A stretch of 64,000 nt of DNA from Microbacterium halimionae (lineage in GTDB: Bacteria; Actinomycetota; Actinomycetes; Actinomycetales; Microbacteriaceae), in the NCBI RefSeq assembly GCF_011761265.1, contig NZ_JAAOZB010000001.1, forward strand, positions 1,426,001 to 1,490,000, read 5' to 3'. Within the stretch, counting starts at the first letter, position 1. Each line of letters begins with the position of its first letter. Shown here piece by piece: positions 53,376-62,124 of this stretch. A program made the position numbers and the translations under genes. The notes under the pieces were generated by a model, which searched no databases, had not been told where the DNA came from, and saw only the letters and a list, made by a program, of their open reading frames with translations.

Positions 53376-56300
53376 TCAGAGCGAGAGCGCCTGCTCCATG
53401 AGAGCCGCATGCTGTATCGCGTGCACCTTTGGAGAGCCGGTTGCCGGCGACGCGGCTGCCTCGCGGGTTATGCCGCGAATTGTCCGACCCTTCAGGTGCT
53501 TTGAGACCTCGAGAGCCATGAAGGGCCACGCGCCCTGGTTCTCGGGCTCATCTTGCACCCATACAAGTTCCGCATTCGGGTATTCGTCGACGATCGCGTT
53601 GAGGTCAGCAATCGGCGCCGGGTAGTACTGCTCCAGGCGAACGAGAGCGACCTCTTCATTCGGGTGCTTGTCGAGCTCGCCACGGAGATCCCAGTGAATC
53701 TTTCCCGAGTGCAAGAGCACCCGCTTGACCGACGCCTTGTTGAGGGTGCGCGTGTCATCAAGCACGGGCTGGAACTTTCCCGAGGTGAAGTCTTCGACGG
53801 GGCTCGTCGCCCCGCGAAGGCGAAGCATCGCCTTGGGAGTGAATACGATCAGCGGCCGCCGCGGGCGGGCATAAGCCTGACGTCTCAGCAGGTGGAAGTA
53901 CGACGCGGGAGTCGAGGGACGAGCCACGGTCATGTTGTCTTGCGCACACATCTGCAGATAACGCTCTATGCGTGCAGACGAGTGGTCGGGGCCTTGTCCT
54001 TCGTAGCCGTGGGGGAGGAGAAGCACCACGCTCGACTGCTGGTCCCATTTCTGGTCCGCTGAAGAGATGAACTCGTCGATGATCGACTGGGCACCGTTGG
54101 CGAAGTCGCCGAACTGGCCCTCCCACAGGACGAGCGCGTCTGGCCGCTCTACGGAGTATCCGTATTCGAATCCCATCGTGGCGTACTCGCTCAGGAGAGA
54201 GTCGTACACCCAGAAGCGTCCCTGGTTTTCGCCGAGGTTGGTGAGCGGAATCCACTCTTGGCCATTTGCCCGATCGTGCAAAACCGAGTGGCGCTGCACG
54301 AAAGTGCCGCGGCGCGAGTCTTGGCCCGCGAGGCGGACATGGGTGCCTTCGACAAGAAGTGATCCGAAGGCGAGGAGCTCTCCGAATGCCCAGTCAACGT
54401 TGCCTTTTCGGCTCATGTCGAGGCGCTTGTCGAGAAGCTGCTGCAGCTTCGGGTGCACAGTGAAGTTCTCGGGCTTGTTAACGAACGTGTCACCGATGAG
54501 CTGAACGACCTCGGTCGACACTCCGGTGGTCTCAGGTTCGCCAGCAAGAGTATCTTCGGGTTCTGGCTCTGCAACAACGGTGGACGTACCCGTTTGTGCT
54601 TCGTGGGTTTCGGCGAATGCTATCTCCAAGCGTTGCTGGAAGTCACGCTTGGCCTGGTCGTACTCTTCCTCGGTGATGTCACCGCGGCCGACGAGCGATT
54701 CGGTGTAGAGGCGTCGAACTGAGCGCTTGGCCTCGATGAGGTTCGTCATGAGGGGCTGAGTCATCGAGGGGTCATCGCCCTCGTTGTGTCCGCGACGTCG
54801 ATAGCAGACGAGGTCGATGACGATATCGCGATGGAACTCCTGGCGATACATGAACGCGAGCTCAGCCACACGCACGACAGCTTCGGGGTCATCGCCGTTG
54901 ACGTGAAGAATCGGAGCCTGGATTGTTTTCGCGACGTCGGTTGCGTACACCGAGGTGCGACCGTCCTGCGGCAGAGTCGTGAAGCCAACTTGGTTGTTTA
55001 CCACGACGTGGATCGTGCCACCGGTACGGTAGCCCCGTAGCTGCGACATCTGGAGGGTTTCTACCACAACACCTTGGCCGGCGAATGCAGCGTCGCCGTG
55101 CACCAGAATCGGCAGCCAAGAGAAGCTTCCGAGTGGACCGCGATCCTGACGTGCCCGAACGATTCCTTCGAGTACGCCGTCGACTGTCTCGAGGTGAGAC
55201 GGGTTCGCAGCAAGGTACACCGGCATTTCGTCGCCGGAGTCGGAAACGAAAGTTCCTTCGGTACCGAGGTGGTACTTCACATCTCCCGAGCCGTGCTTAT
55301 TGCCCGGTTGGCTGGTTCCTTCGAACTCGCGGAAAACCTGGCCATATGTCTTGCCAGCGATATTTGTCAGCGCATTCAGGCGACCGCGGTGAGCCATGCC
55401 GATAGCGGCGCCCTGCAAGCCTTCGGTAGCGGCACCCTGCAGAATCTCGTCGATAAGGGGGATCAAGGACTCGCTGCCCTCGAGCGAGAACCGCTTCTGG
55501 CCTACGTACTTCGTCTGCAGGAAGGTCTCGAAAGCCTCAGCCTCATTGAGCTTCGACAGTACTCGCAGCTGGTCGTCGTGACCCGGCTTCTGATACTTGA
55601 CCTCGACGTTGTCCTGGAACCACCTGCGCTGCACAGGGTCTTGAATGTGCATGTACTCGATGCCCATCGTGCGGCAGTACGAGTCCCGGAGAACGCCCAG
55701 GATGTCGCGAAGCTTCATCAGGCGTTTGCCGCCGAAGCCGCCCGTGACGAAGTAGCGGTCGAGGTCCCAGAACGTGAGCCCGTGGTTCTCGATTTCAAGG
55801 TCAGGGTGTGTCCGCTGTGCGTACTCCAGCGGATCGATGTCGGCCATCAAGTGACCGCGTACGCGGTACGAGTTGATGATTTCTTGCACGCGTGAGGTCT
55901 TGTCGACGCGCTCGGCGATGTCGACGTTGATGTCGCTTGCCCATTGGATGGGCGAGTAGGGAATTCGCAAAGAGGCGAAGATGTCGTCGTAGAAACCGCG
56001 CTGCCCGATGAGCAGCTCGTGAACCTTTTTCAAGAACTCGCCGGATCCTGCGCCCTGGATCACGCGGTGGTCGTACGTGCTCGTAAGCGTGATTGTCTTG
56101 CCGATGCCAAGCTCGGTGAGAGTTTTCTCACTCGAACCCTGGAACTCCGCCGGATACTCGAGGGCGCCGGCGCCGATGATGCAGCCCTGCCCTTTCATAA
56201 GGCGAGGCACCGAGTGGACGGTGCCGATGCCGCCAGGGTTCGTCAACGAAAGGGTTGTGCCCTGGAAATCGGCACCTGTGAGCTTGTTGTTGCGCGCGCG

Positions 56301-57041
56301 CTTGATGAGGTCTTCGTACGCGGAGAGGTACTCATCGAAGGTGAGGGTGTCAGCGCGTTTGATGCTCGGCACCATGAGCGCGCGGGAGCCGTCTGGCTTT
56401 GGAATATCGACGGCGATACCGAGGCCGACGTGGGCGGGGGAGACAACCGACGGTTTGCCGTCGATTTCGGAATAGAACACGTTCTGGCTTGGGAACTCTT
56501 TCAAGACCTGAATGAGTGCCCAACCGATGAGATGAGTGAAACTCACCTTGCCGCCACGGGTGCGCGACATGTGGTTGTTGATGACAATTCGATTGTCGAT
56601 CATGAGCTTGGCGGGCACAGTGCGGACGCTCGTGGCGGTCGGAACTGTGAGTGACTCGTCCATGTTCGCGGCAAGGGCCTTTGTCATGCCCTTGAGAACT
56701 GTGACGGAGTCTTCGCGCTCGGATGTTGCTTCGCTTGCCTTCGCCTGCACATTTGGCGCCTGTGCGGGAATCGGTTGTGGTGCAGCCGGTTTCGCCGTGG
56801 TGCGGGCAACCGGAGGAGCACCGATCACAGGAATCGGTGCGGTGACTGGCTTTGGCTCACCAGCGCTGGCTTGGGAGCTCCCGGGGTCTACGGGATGGTA
56901 AGACTCGAGTACCGGCCACCAGGCCTTATCTACCGAATTCTTATCAACTTTGAACTGCTCGTAAAGTTCGTCCACGAGCCATTCGTTGGCCCCGAACTCC
57001 CCTTCGCTCGACACCCCGACGCCCGTCACTTGGCTCGACAC
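53376..57041 (-). CDS. kgd: Multifunctional 2-oxoglutarate dehydrogenase/decarboxylase (E1 plus E2 succinyltransferase)
   Basis: 1221 residues from GTG 57041, where the usual N-terminus SSQVTGVGVSSEGEFGANEWLVDELYEQF begins; upstream codons are open but unlike the family. An ~80-residue E1 N-terminal segment is followed by a Pro/Ala linker, then an E2 catalytic domain (residues ~100-340, with SFTHLIGWALIQVLKEFPS and catalytic DHRVIQGAGSGEF), then the TPP-dependent E1 core with IGMAHRGRLN, GDAAFAGQGVVVETL and the C-terminal ELVWVQDEPENQGAWPF. It converts 2-oxoglutarate to succinyl-CoA (or the semialdehyde) in the TCA cycle, and in actinobacteria is controlled by the GarA/OdhI FHA protein. No lipoyl domain is fused, so a separate E2 supplies it. 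Confidence 0.96.
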   Translation of the reverse strand: MSSQVTGVGVSSEGEFGANEWLVDELYEQFKVDKNSVDKAWWPVLESYHPVDPGSSQASAGEPKPVTAPIPVIGAPPVARTTAKPAAPQPIPAQAPNVQAKASEATSEREDSVTVLKGMTKALAANMDESLTVPTATSVRTVPAKLMIDNRIVINNHMSRTRGGKVSFTHLIGWALIQVLKEFPSQNVFYSEIDGKPSVVSPAHVGLGIAVDIPKPDGSRALMVPSIKRADTLTFDEYLSAYEDLIKRARNNKLTGADFQGTTLSLTNPGGIGTVHSVPRLMKGQGCIIGAGALEYPAEFQGSSEKTLTELGIGKTITLTSTYDHRVIQGAGSGEFLKKVHELLIGQRGFYDDIFASLRIPYSPIQWASDINVDIAERVDKTSRVQEIINSYRVRGHLMADIDPLEYAQRTHPDLEIENHGLTFWDLDRYFVTGGFGGKRLMKLRDILGVLRDSYCRTMGIEYMHIQDPVQRRWFQDNVEVKYQKPGHDDQLRVLSKLNEAEAFETFLQTKYVGQKRFSLEGSESLIPLIDEILQGAATEGLQGAAIGMAHRGRLNALTNIAGKTYGQVFREFEGTSQPGNKHGSGDVKYHLGTEGTFVSDSGDEMPVYLAANPSHLETVDGVLEGIVRARQDRGPLGSFSWLPILVHGDAAFAGQGVVVETLQMSQLRGYRTGGTIHVVVNNQVGFTTLPQDGRTSVYATDVAKTIQAPILHVNGDDPEAVVRVAELAFMYRQEFHRDIVIDLVCYRRRGHNEGDDPSMTQPLMTNLIEAKRSVRRLYTESLVGRGDITEEEYDQAKRDFQQRLEIAFAETHEAQTGTSTVVAEPEPEDTLAGEPETTGVSTEVVQLIGDTFVNKPENFTVHPKLQQLLDKRLDMSRKGNVDWAFGELLAFGSLLVEGTHVRLAGQDSRRGTFVQRHSVLHDRANGQEWIPLTNLGENQGRFWVYDSLLSEYATMGFEYGYSVERPDALVLWEGQFGDFANGAQSIIDEFISSADQKWDQQSSVVLLLPHGYEGQGPDHSSARIERYLQMCAQDNMTVARPSTPASYFHLLRRQAYARPRRPLIVFTPKAMLRLRGATSPVEDFTSGKFQPVLDDTRTLNKASVKRVLLHSGKIHWDLRGELDKHPNEEVALVRLEQYYPAPIADLNAIVDEYPNAELVWVQDEPENQGAWPFMALEVSKHLKGRTIRGITREAAASPATGSPKVHAIQHAALMEQALSL

Positions 57042-57199
57042 GTTCGATCGCCCGCTTTCATAGATGGAGAGACGTGCTCGGCCACCCTCGGTCGGCACGC
57101 ACTTCGTCAAGCGTAACGCAGACTGAAGGCTCGATCCTGGGCATACGGCAACTCGGCCCGGCACGTGTTCGTAACGTTCTCTTCAGCACTGCGACTGGC

Positions 57200-57213
57200 T
57201 ACCCTTGGGCCTC
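57200..57213 (+). promoter_or_regulatory. -10-like element of guaB1
   Basis: TACCCT at 57200-57205 lies eight bases before the guaB1 ATG, in the 172-base divergent gap with kgd. The rest of the gap holds nothing I can assign. Confidence 0.3.
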
Positions 57214-58671
57214 ATGGACTTCTCCGGTGAACGCCCTCAGGTAGATCTCACGTACTCGGACGTGTTTCTGGTTCCGCGCAGATCTAGCGTGACGAGTCGC
57301 CTCAATGTCGACCTGTCGCCGCTCGACGGGACAGCTGCCACGATTCCGCTGGTTTCAGCGAATATGAACTCGGTCACGGGCCCCCGTTTGGCCGCGACTC
57401 TCGCGCGTCGCGGTGGCCTTGGAATCCTGCCGCAAGATCTTCCCCTGCAAGAGCTCGATGCGGCAATTCGATCGGTCAAGTCGCAGCCTGTGCGGTGGGA
57501 CACACCCCTCGTGTTGTCCCCGTCGGTGACAGTCGCTGAGGCATCCCGCGTTCTTCCGGCGAGCGAGGGCTACGCGATTGTTGTCGCAGACCCAACGATC
57601 TCGCCGCTCTCCATCGATGACGTGCTCGGAGTGGTGAGCGCACCGCGGCTAGGCACTGCTCTCCCTGACGCGCGATTGGGAGACCTCACGCGCGGTCGCC
57701 CTCCGGCTGTCGACGCCGACGACGTGGTCGATGCGCGTGCGGCTTTCGACCTCATCGTTGCGGCCGAAGCCGACACAGTCTGTGTTTTGCATCACGGCTA
57801 CGTCGTGGGCACGCTTTCCCAGCGCAGCGCACTCAGATCAACCCTGTACCGGCCTGCGGTCGACAGCAATAATCGCCTAATCGTCGGTGCCGCCATCGGG
57901 ATCAATGGCGAGGCAGCCGAGAAGGCGACGGCGCTCGCCGCCGCCGGCGCCGATGTGCTGGTCGTCGACACGGCACACGGGCACCAAGAAGGAATGCTCA
58001 CGGCACTTCGCTCGGTCGCGGACCTGAACCTTGGTATTCCACTGGTTGCCGGAAACATTGTGACAGCTGAAGGCGTGAACGATCTTGTCGACGCTGGCGC
58101 CAATATTCTCAAAGTGGGTGTTGGTCCGGGCGCGATGTGTACAACCCGAATGATGACGGCGGTGGGGCGCCCGCAGTTCTCTGCCGTCCTCGAAACCGCT
58201 GAGGCTGCGCGCGCCCTTGGTGCGCATGTCTGGGCGGACGGTGGAGTCAGGTATCCCCGCGACGTAGCACTAGCCCTTGCCGCAGGAGCGGCATCCGTGA
58301 TGATCGGCTCGTGGTTCGCAGGCACCGTGGAATCTCCCGGAGACGTGCTCTTTGATGCCGATGGGCGAGCGTACAAAGAATCGTGGGGGATGGCATCAAC
58401 CAAAGCTGTCCAAGCCAGGTTCGGAAGGCTCGATGCGTACGAGCGTGCGAGGAAGGAACTCTTCGCGGAGGGAATCTCGTCGTCGAAGATCTACCTCGAC
58501 CCGTTGCGGCCGGGGCTCGAAGACCTGCTTGACATGATCACATCCGGAGTGAGGTCGTCGTTTAGCTACGCCGGTGCTGGGAGCATCGCAGAGTTTCACG
58601 CCCGCGCGCGCGTCGGGTTGCAATCGGCCGCGGGCTACGAAGAGGGCAAGGCTCTTCCCGTCAGCTGGTGA
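57214..58671 (+). CDS. guaB1: GuaB1 family GMP reductase/IMP dehydrogenase-related protein
   Basis: 485 residues from ATG 57214. The (beta/alpha)8 barrel shows YSDVFLVPRRSSV, PLVSANMNSVTGPRLA, and the catalytic loop GVGPGAMCTTRMMTAVGRPQ with the thioimidate Cys. Two CBS-like domains are inserted at ~95-215. Near the end SYAGAGSIAEFHARARVGLQSAAGYEEGKAL differs from GuaB2. Family members called GuaB1 have been shown to reduce GMP to IMP in actinobacteria, serving purine salvage rather than synthesis. The next genes are the CNNM pair, as in mycobacteria. Confidence 0.9.
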   Translation: MDFSGERPQVDLTYSDVFLVPRRSSVTSRLNVDLSPLDGTAATIPLVSANMNSVTGPRLAATLARRGGLGILPQDLPLQELDAAIRSVKSQPVRWDTPLVLSPSVTVAEASRVLPASEGYAIVVADPTISPLSIDDVLGVVSAPRLGTALPDARLGDLTRGRPPAVDADDVVDARAAFDLIVAAEADTVCVLHHGYVVGTLSQRSALRSTLYRPAVDSNNRLIVGAAIGINGEAAEKATALAAAGADVLVVDTAHGHQEGMLTALRSVADLNLGIPLVAGNIVTAEGVNDLVDAGANILKVGVGPGAMCTTRMMTAVGRPQFSAVLETAEAARALGAHVWADGGVRYPRDVALALAAGAASVMIGSWFAGTVESPGDVLFDADGRAYKESWGMASTKAVQARFGRLDAYERARKELFAEGISSSKIYLDPLRPGLEDLLDMITSGVRSSFSYAGAGSIAEFHARARVGLQSAAGYEEGKALPVSW

Positions 58672-58755
58672 CGGGAAAAGAAGATTTCGCCGTGGAAGAA
58701 AGGATGCCGAAGCCCAGCTTGTGCGAAGGAAGAGTGGCATAGAATTACCCGCACA

Positions 58756-58824
58756 ATGGACGACCCTCCTTCTTGCAGACTCTCGCCCCACCGACCACCC
58801 TCCCACTTGGGAGGTGATGCGTGA
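58756..58824 (+). CDS. Proline-rich 22-codon leader reading frame of the CNNM transporter operon
   Basis: The frame reads Met-Asp-Asp-Pro-Pro-Ser-Cys-Arg-Leu-Ser-Pro-His-Arg-Pro-Pro-Ser-His-Leu-Gly-Gly-Asp-Ala, stop. The TGA ends on the A of the transporter ATG (TGATG), so reinitiation or coupling is expected. TAGAAT at 58740-58745 is ten bases before its ATG, which would give a nearly leaderless mRNA. Five of 22 residues are Pro and two Asp precede two Pro, a pattern that makes ribosomes unstable or stall at low Mg2+ in the enterobacterial mgtL leader. I infer, without proof, a regulatory leader peptide rather than a functional protein. Confidence 0.5.
   Translation: MDDPPSCRLSPHRPPSHLGGDA
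58764..58814 (+). promoter_or_regulatory. Possible Shine-Dalgarno-hiding hairpin of the CNNM operon
   Basis: The ribosome-binding site GGGAGGTGA (58809-58817) can pair with CACCCTCCC (58796-58804, one bulged C) or with CCCTCC earlier (58764-58769). Two competing partners within the leader reading frame would let ribosome position decide whether the site is open. Confidence 0.45.
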
Positions 58825-60167
58825 TGGAATACGTCATGCTCGGCGTGGGGCTTCTCTTGACAATCGGCACCGGGTTGTTCGTCGCGAGCGAGTTTGCCCT
58901 CGTGAACCTCGATCGGGCCGACCTCGAAGCGCGTCAGACTGCGGGTGAATCTCGTCTCGCGCTCACCATCAGTGCGTTGCGCATCACTTCGACGCACCTC
59001 TCGAGCGCGCAGCTGGGGATTACGCTGACGACGCTCCTCACCGGTTACACGATGGAACCGGCGATTTCGAGCCTGTTACGGCCGCTGTTTACCGCCTGGG
59101 GACTTCCGGATGCTGTCACAACTCCGGTCGCGGCCACCATCGGTATTACTATCGCAACGATTTTCTCAATGATCCTCGGCGAACTTGTGCCGAAGAACTT
59201 CGCGCTCGCGATTCCGCTCACCACGGCAAAACTCGTGATGCCTTTTCAAGTTGCTTTCACGACAGTGTTCCGTCCTGCGGTGCGGCTGCTGAACGGCAGC
59301 GCCAACGCGATATTGCGGTCATTTGGGGTGGAGCCGAAAGAAGAACTCTCCGGAGCCCGAACTGCCGAAGAGCTATCAAGCTTGGTGCGACGTTCTGCGA
59401 GTGCCGGTGTGTTGGAAAAGGACACGGCCTCCTTGCTGGATCGCAGCCTGAACTTTGCACGATTGAGCGCGGATGACGTCATGACACCGCGCCCGCGAGT
59501 GCATGCCGTCGCCGCCGGAGACACCGCCGACGACGTGATTGCGATCGCGCGGCGGACCGGGCACAGTCGATTCCCGGTCTACGACGAGTCGATGGATGAC
59601 ATCGTCGGAATTGTGCACCTGAAGGCTGCGATCAGCGTGCCGCGCGATCGACGTCGCGATGTGCCGGCGGCCGCTCTTGCCACCGAACCGTTGCGCGTTC
59701 CTGAAACTGTGCACCTGGATGCTCTCGTTTCAGAGTTGCGTGCACGCGGCTATCAGATGGCCATCGTCGTCGACGAGTACGGCGGCACTGCCGGCGTGGT
59801 GACACTGGAGGATCTGGTCGAGGAAATCGTTGGGGAGGTGCTCGACGAGCATGACCGCCGGCGCGCGGACGTCGTGCATAGCTCCGACTCGGTCGCGTTC
59901 CCCGCGAGTCTCCGCCCGGATGAACTGCGCGATCGCAGCGGGATCAGGGTTCCGGCGGGTGACGTGTACGACACCGTCGGCGGATTCATTATGAGTGAGC
60001 TGGAACGGATTCCTCTCGTCGGCGACGAGATCGAGATTGACGACGGGACGCTCACTGTTTCGCGTATGGACGGAAGGCGTGTTGACCGCGTGAAGTTTGT
60101 CCCGCGACCTGTACCCGTTGACCCTGACGGCAACGAAAGCAGTGAAGAGGGTGAGCGCAATGAGTGA
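58824..60167 (+). CDS. CNNM/CorC (hemolysin C) family transporter, first copy
   Basis: 447 residues from ATG 58824; GTG 58821 is also near the strong GGAGGTGAT site. A DUF21 membrane domain (~1-190) starts YVMLGVGLLLTIGTGLFVASEFALVNLDR and includes SAQLGITLTTLLTGYTMEPAI and ILGELVPKNFALAIP, the conserved GE.VPK motif. A CBS pair follows (~205-330, VMTPRPRVHAV to YGGTAGVVTLEDLVEEIVGEV), then a CorC_HlyC domain (~345-430). Homologs mediate Mg2+ or Co2+ efflux or homeostasis. It ends with an 8-base overlap with the second copy. Confidence 0.88.
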   Translation: MEYVMLGVGLLLTIGTGLFVASEFALVNLDRADLEARQTAGESRLALTISALRITSTHLSSAQLGITLTTLLTGYTMEPAISSLLRPLFTAWGLPDAVTTPVAATIGITIATIFSMILGELVPKNFALAIPLTTAKLVMPFQVAFTTVFRPAVRLLNGSANAILRSFGVEPKEELSGARTAEELSSLVRRSASAGVLEKDTASLLDRSLNFARLSADDVMTPRPRVHAVAAGDTADDVIAIARRTGHSRFPVYDESMDDIVGIVHLKAAISVPRDRRRDVPAAALATEPLRVPETVHLDALVSELRARGYQMAIVVDEYGGTAGVVTLEDLVEEIVGEVLDEHDRRRADVVHSSDSVAFPASLRPDELRDRSGIRVPAGDVYDTVGGFIMSELERIPLVGDEIEIDDGTLTVSRMDGRRVDRVKFVPRPVPVDPDGNESSEEGERNE

Positions 60168-61215
60168 TTGGGCAGGATTAGCCTGGCTCGTCGTGCTGCT
60201 TGCGGCCAACGCGTTCTTTGTTGGTGCCGAGTTCGCTGTTATCTCAGCACGCCGCTCGCAGATTGAACCCCGTGCTGAGCAGGGATCTCGATCGGCGAAG
60301 ACTGCGCTGTGGGCGATGGAACACGCGACCCTCATGCTGGCGACGTGCCAGCTGGGCATCACAATCTGTTCGCTTCTTATTTTGAACGTGTCAGAGCCGG
60401 CGATTCACCACCTGTTGGCTGGTCCGCTGGGGTTGACCGGTTTGAGTGAGGGTGCTGTCGACACGATCGCCTTCATCATTGCTCTCGTAATCGTTTCTTA
60501 CTTGCACGTGGTGTTCGGCGAAATGGTGCCGAAGAACCTTGCATTCTCACTTCCGGATCGTGCCGTGCTTATGCTCGCACCGCCGCTGGTATGGCTTTCA
60601 AAGGTGTTCCACCCGATCATCGTGACCCTCAACTGGATCGCGAACCACATCGTGCGGTTGTTCCGCGTTGAGCCGAAAGATGAAGCAGCCTCGACCTTCA
60701 CTCTCGAAGAAGTCGCCACTATCGTCAACCAATCCCGCATTGAGGGTGTGCTCGACGACAGTGCCGGTACTGTCGCCGCCGTCGTTGAATTCACCGACAA
60801 GAAGGCAAAGGATGTCGCGGTGCCCCTTGCCGACCTCGTGACGCTGCCGGCATCAACGACAGCCGATGAGATCGAGCGAGCTGTTGCCCAGCACGGATTC
60901 TCGCGCTACGTGATTGTGGATGATGACGGCGTGCCTACCGGGTACGTGCACTTGAAGGATGTTTTGCGTGTGACGGGAGGAAAAGATCCCGACGCAAGTG
61001 TGGTGAAGCCCATTCCCCCCAAGCGCATCCACCACATGGTGCCAGTCCTCGAGACAACCGACCTCGAGGACGCGCTCGCTCTCATGCGTCGTGCCGGTCG
61101 TCACCTCGCGCAGGTGCGCACCCGCGCCGGCGAAACAACGGCAGTGCTGTTTCTCGAAGACGTGATCGAAGAGCTCATCGGCGAGGTTCAGGACGCCACA
61201 CGTCGGCGGCGGTGA
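60160..61215 (+). CDS. CNNM/CorC family transporter, second copy without CorC domain
   Basis: 351 residues from ATG 60160, overlapping the end of the first copy. DUF21 domain: LVVLLAANAFFVGAEFAVISARRSQIEPRA, MLATCQLGITICSLLILNVSEPAIHHLL, VVFGEMVPKNLAFSLPD. A CBS pair (~215-345: VPLADLVTLPASTTADEI to TAVLFLEDVIEELIGEVQDATRRRR) ends the protein, so the C-terminal CorC_HlyC domain of the first copy is absent. The two may form a heteromer. Tandem CNNM pairs after guaB1 are also seen in mycobacteria. Confidence 0.88.
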   Translation: MSDWAGLAWLVVLLAANAFFVGAEFAVISARRSQIEPRAEQGSRSAKTALWAMEHATLMLATCQLGITICSLLILNVSEPAIHHLLAGPLGLTGLSEGAVDTIAFIIALVIVSYLHVVFGEMVPKNLAFSLPDRAVLMLAPPLVWLSKVFHPIIVTLNWIANHIVRLFRVEPKDEAASTFTLEEVATIVNQSRIEGVLDDSAGTVAAVVEFTDKKAKDVAVPLADLVTLPASTTADEIERAVAQHGFSRYVIVDDDGVPTGYVHLKDVLRVTGGKDPDASVVKPIPPKRIHHMVPVLETTDLEDALALMRRAGRHLAQVRTRAGETTAVLFLEDVIEELIGEVQDATRRRR

Positions 61216-61230
61216 GCGAGCGTAGCGGAG

Positions 61231-61243
61231 TAACGTGGCGCGC
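61231..61243 (+). promoter_or_regulatory. -10 element of nnrD
   Basis: TAACGT at 61231-61236 is seven bases before ATG 61244, without a Shine-Dalgarno sequence. Confidence 0.4.
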
Positions 61244-62092
61244 ATGACTGCGCTTCGCTCTTGGACTCCCTCGGATGCAGCGAAGTGGATTCGGCGCCCG
61301 CTGTCTAGCGACGACAAGTATTCGCGGGGTGTTGTGGGAATCCGTACCGGATCAGCCGAGTACCCGGGAGCTGCAGTTCTCGGCGTTGAAGCCGCATGGC
61401 GAGCGGGAACCGGGATGGTGCGCTACATTGGCGCACCGCGCGCCGCTGACCTTGTCCTCGCGCGCCGCCCCGAGACGGTGACGGCGGCGGGTCGGGTGCA
61501 AGCGTGGGTCCTGGGCTCCGGAACGGATGCCGCATCCCGCAGCGACGACGAGACGGAAGCGCTGCGCGGCATCCTTTCGGGTGAAGTACCTGTCGTGGTG
61601 GATGCCGGAGCGATGGATCTTGCGGTGGGAGCGACCGCTCCGTTGATTGTGACCCCGCATGGCCGCGAACATGACCGGCTAAGGCAGCTTCTTGGCCTCG
61701 GCGCCGTGGCAGACCATCCCACCGGAGAACGCGTCAACGCCGTGCAAGAAACCGCGAAGACGTTGGGTGCCACAGTGCTGCTGAAAGGCTCCACGACCCT
61801 TGTCGCGGCCCCGGACGGAACCGTCATCGAGGTGGAAGCTGGGGTGCCCTGGCTTGCGACAGCAGGAACAGGTGATGTGCTTGCAGGAATCATGGGGGCA
61901 CTCGTTGCTTCCCACAGCGACAACATGATGAACATGACAGATGCAGCCGAGATCGCTGCGGCAGCCGCCTGGGTGCACGGGCGGGCGGGAGACATGGCAT
62001 CCGCGCGCTTCGGCGCTTTCGGTGGGCCGATCACCGCGCTTGACGTGGCGGATGCGACGCCTGCCGCCATCGGAGAGCTACTCACCCGATAA
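61244..62092 (+). CDS. nnrD: ADP-dependent NAD(P)H-hydrate dehydratase
   Basis: 282 residues from ATG 61244. The ribokinase-like fold of the YjeF C-terminal family shows SRGVVGIRTGSAEYPGAAVLGVEAAWRAGTGMVRY, LLKGSTTLVAAPDGTVIEVEAGVPWLATAGTGDVLAGIMGAL with the catalytic Asp in GTGD, and AAAAAWVHGRAGDMA. It repairs damaged NAD(P)H hydrates using ADP. The NnrE epimerase domain that is fused in many bacteria is missing and should be encoded elsewhere. Stands in the same direction as the CNNM genes but probably has its own promoter. Confidence 0.92.
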   Translation: MTALRSWTPSDAAKWIRRPLSSDDKYSRGVVGIRTGSAEYPGAAVLGVEAAWRAGTGMVRYIGAPRAADLVLARRPETVTAAGRVQAWVLGSGTDAASRSDDETEALRGILSGEVPVVVDAGAMDLAVGATAPLIVTPHGREHDRLRQLLGLGAVADHPTGERVNAVQETAKTLGATVLLKGSTTLVAAPDGTVIEVEAGVPWLATAGTGDVLAGIMGALVASHSDNMMNMTDAAEIAAAAAWVHGRAGDMASARFGAFGGPITALDVADATPAAIGELLTR

Positions 62093-62112
62093 GAATCTCA
62101 TCGCTCGCCACG

Positions 62113-62124
62113 TAGGATGAGGGC
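62113..62124 (+). promoter_or_regulatory. -10 element of the GT87-like gene
   Basis: TAGGAT at 62113-62118 lies six bases before the GTG start codon. Confidence 0.45.

Noticed and set aside
57026..57061. Eleven-codon frame overlapping the kgd start
   Set aside because: No ribosome-binding site and no distinctive amino-acid pattern; likely chance.
58672..58823. M-box or manganese riboswitch before the CNNM operon
   Set aside because: The 150-base region is too short for an M-box, lacks its conserved blocks as far as I can see, and the proline-rich frame explains it better.
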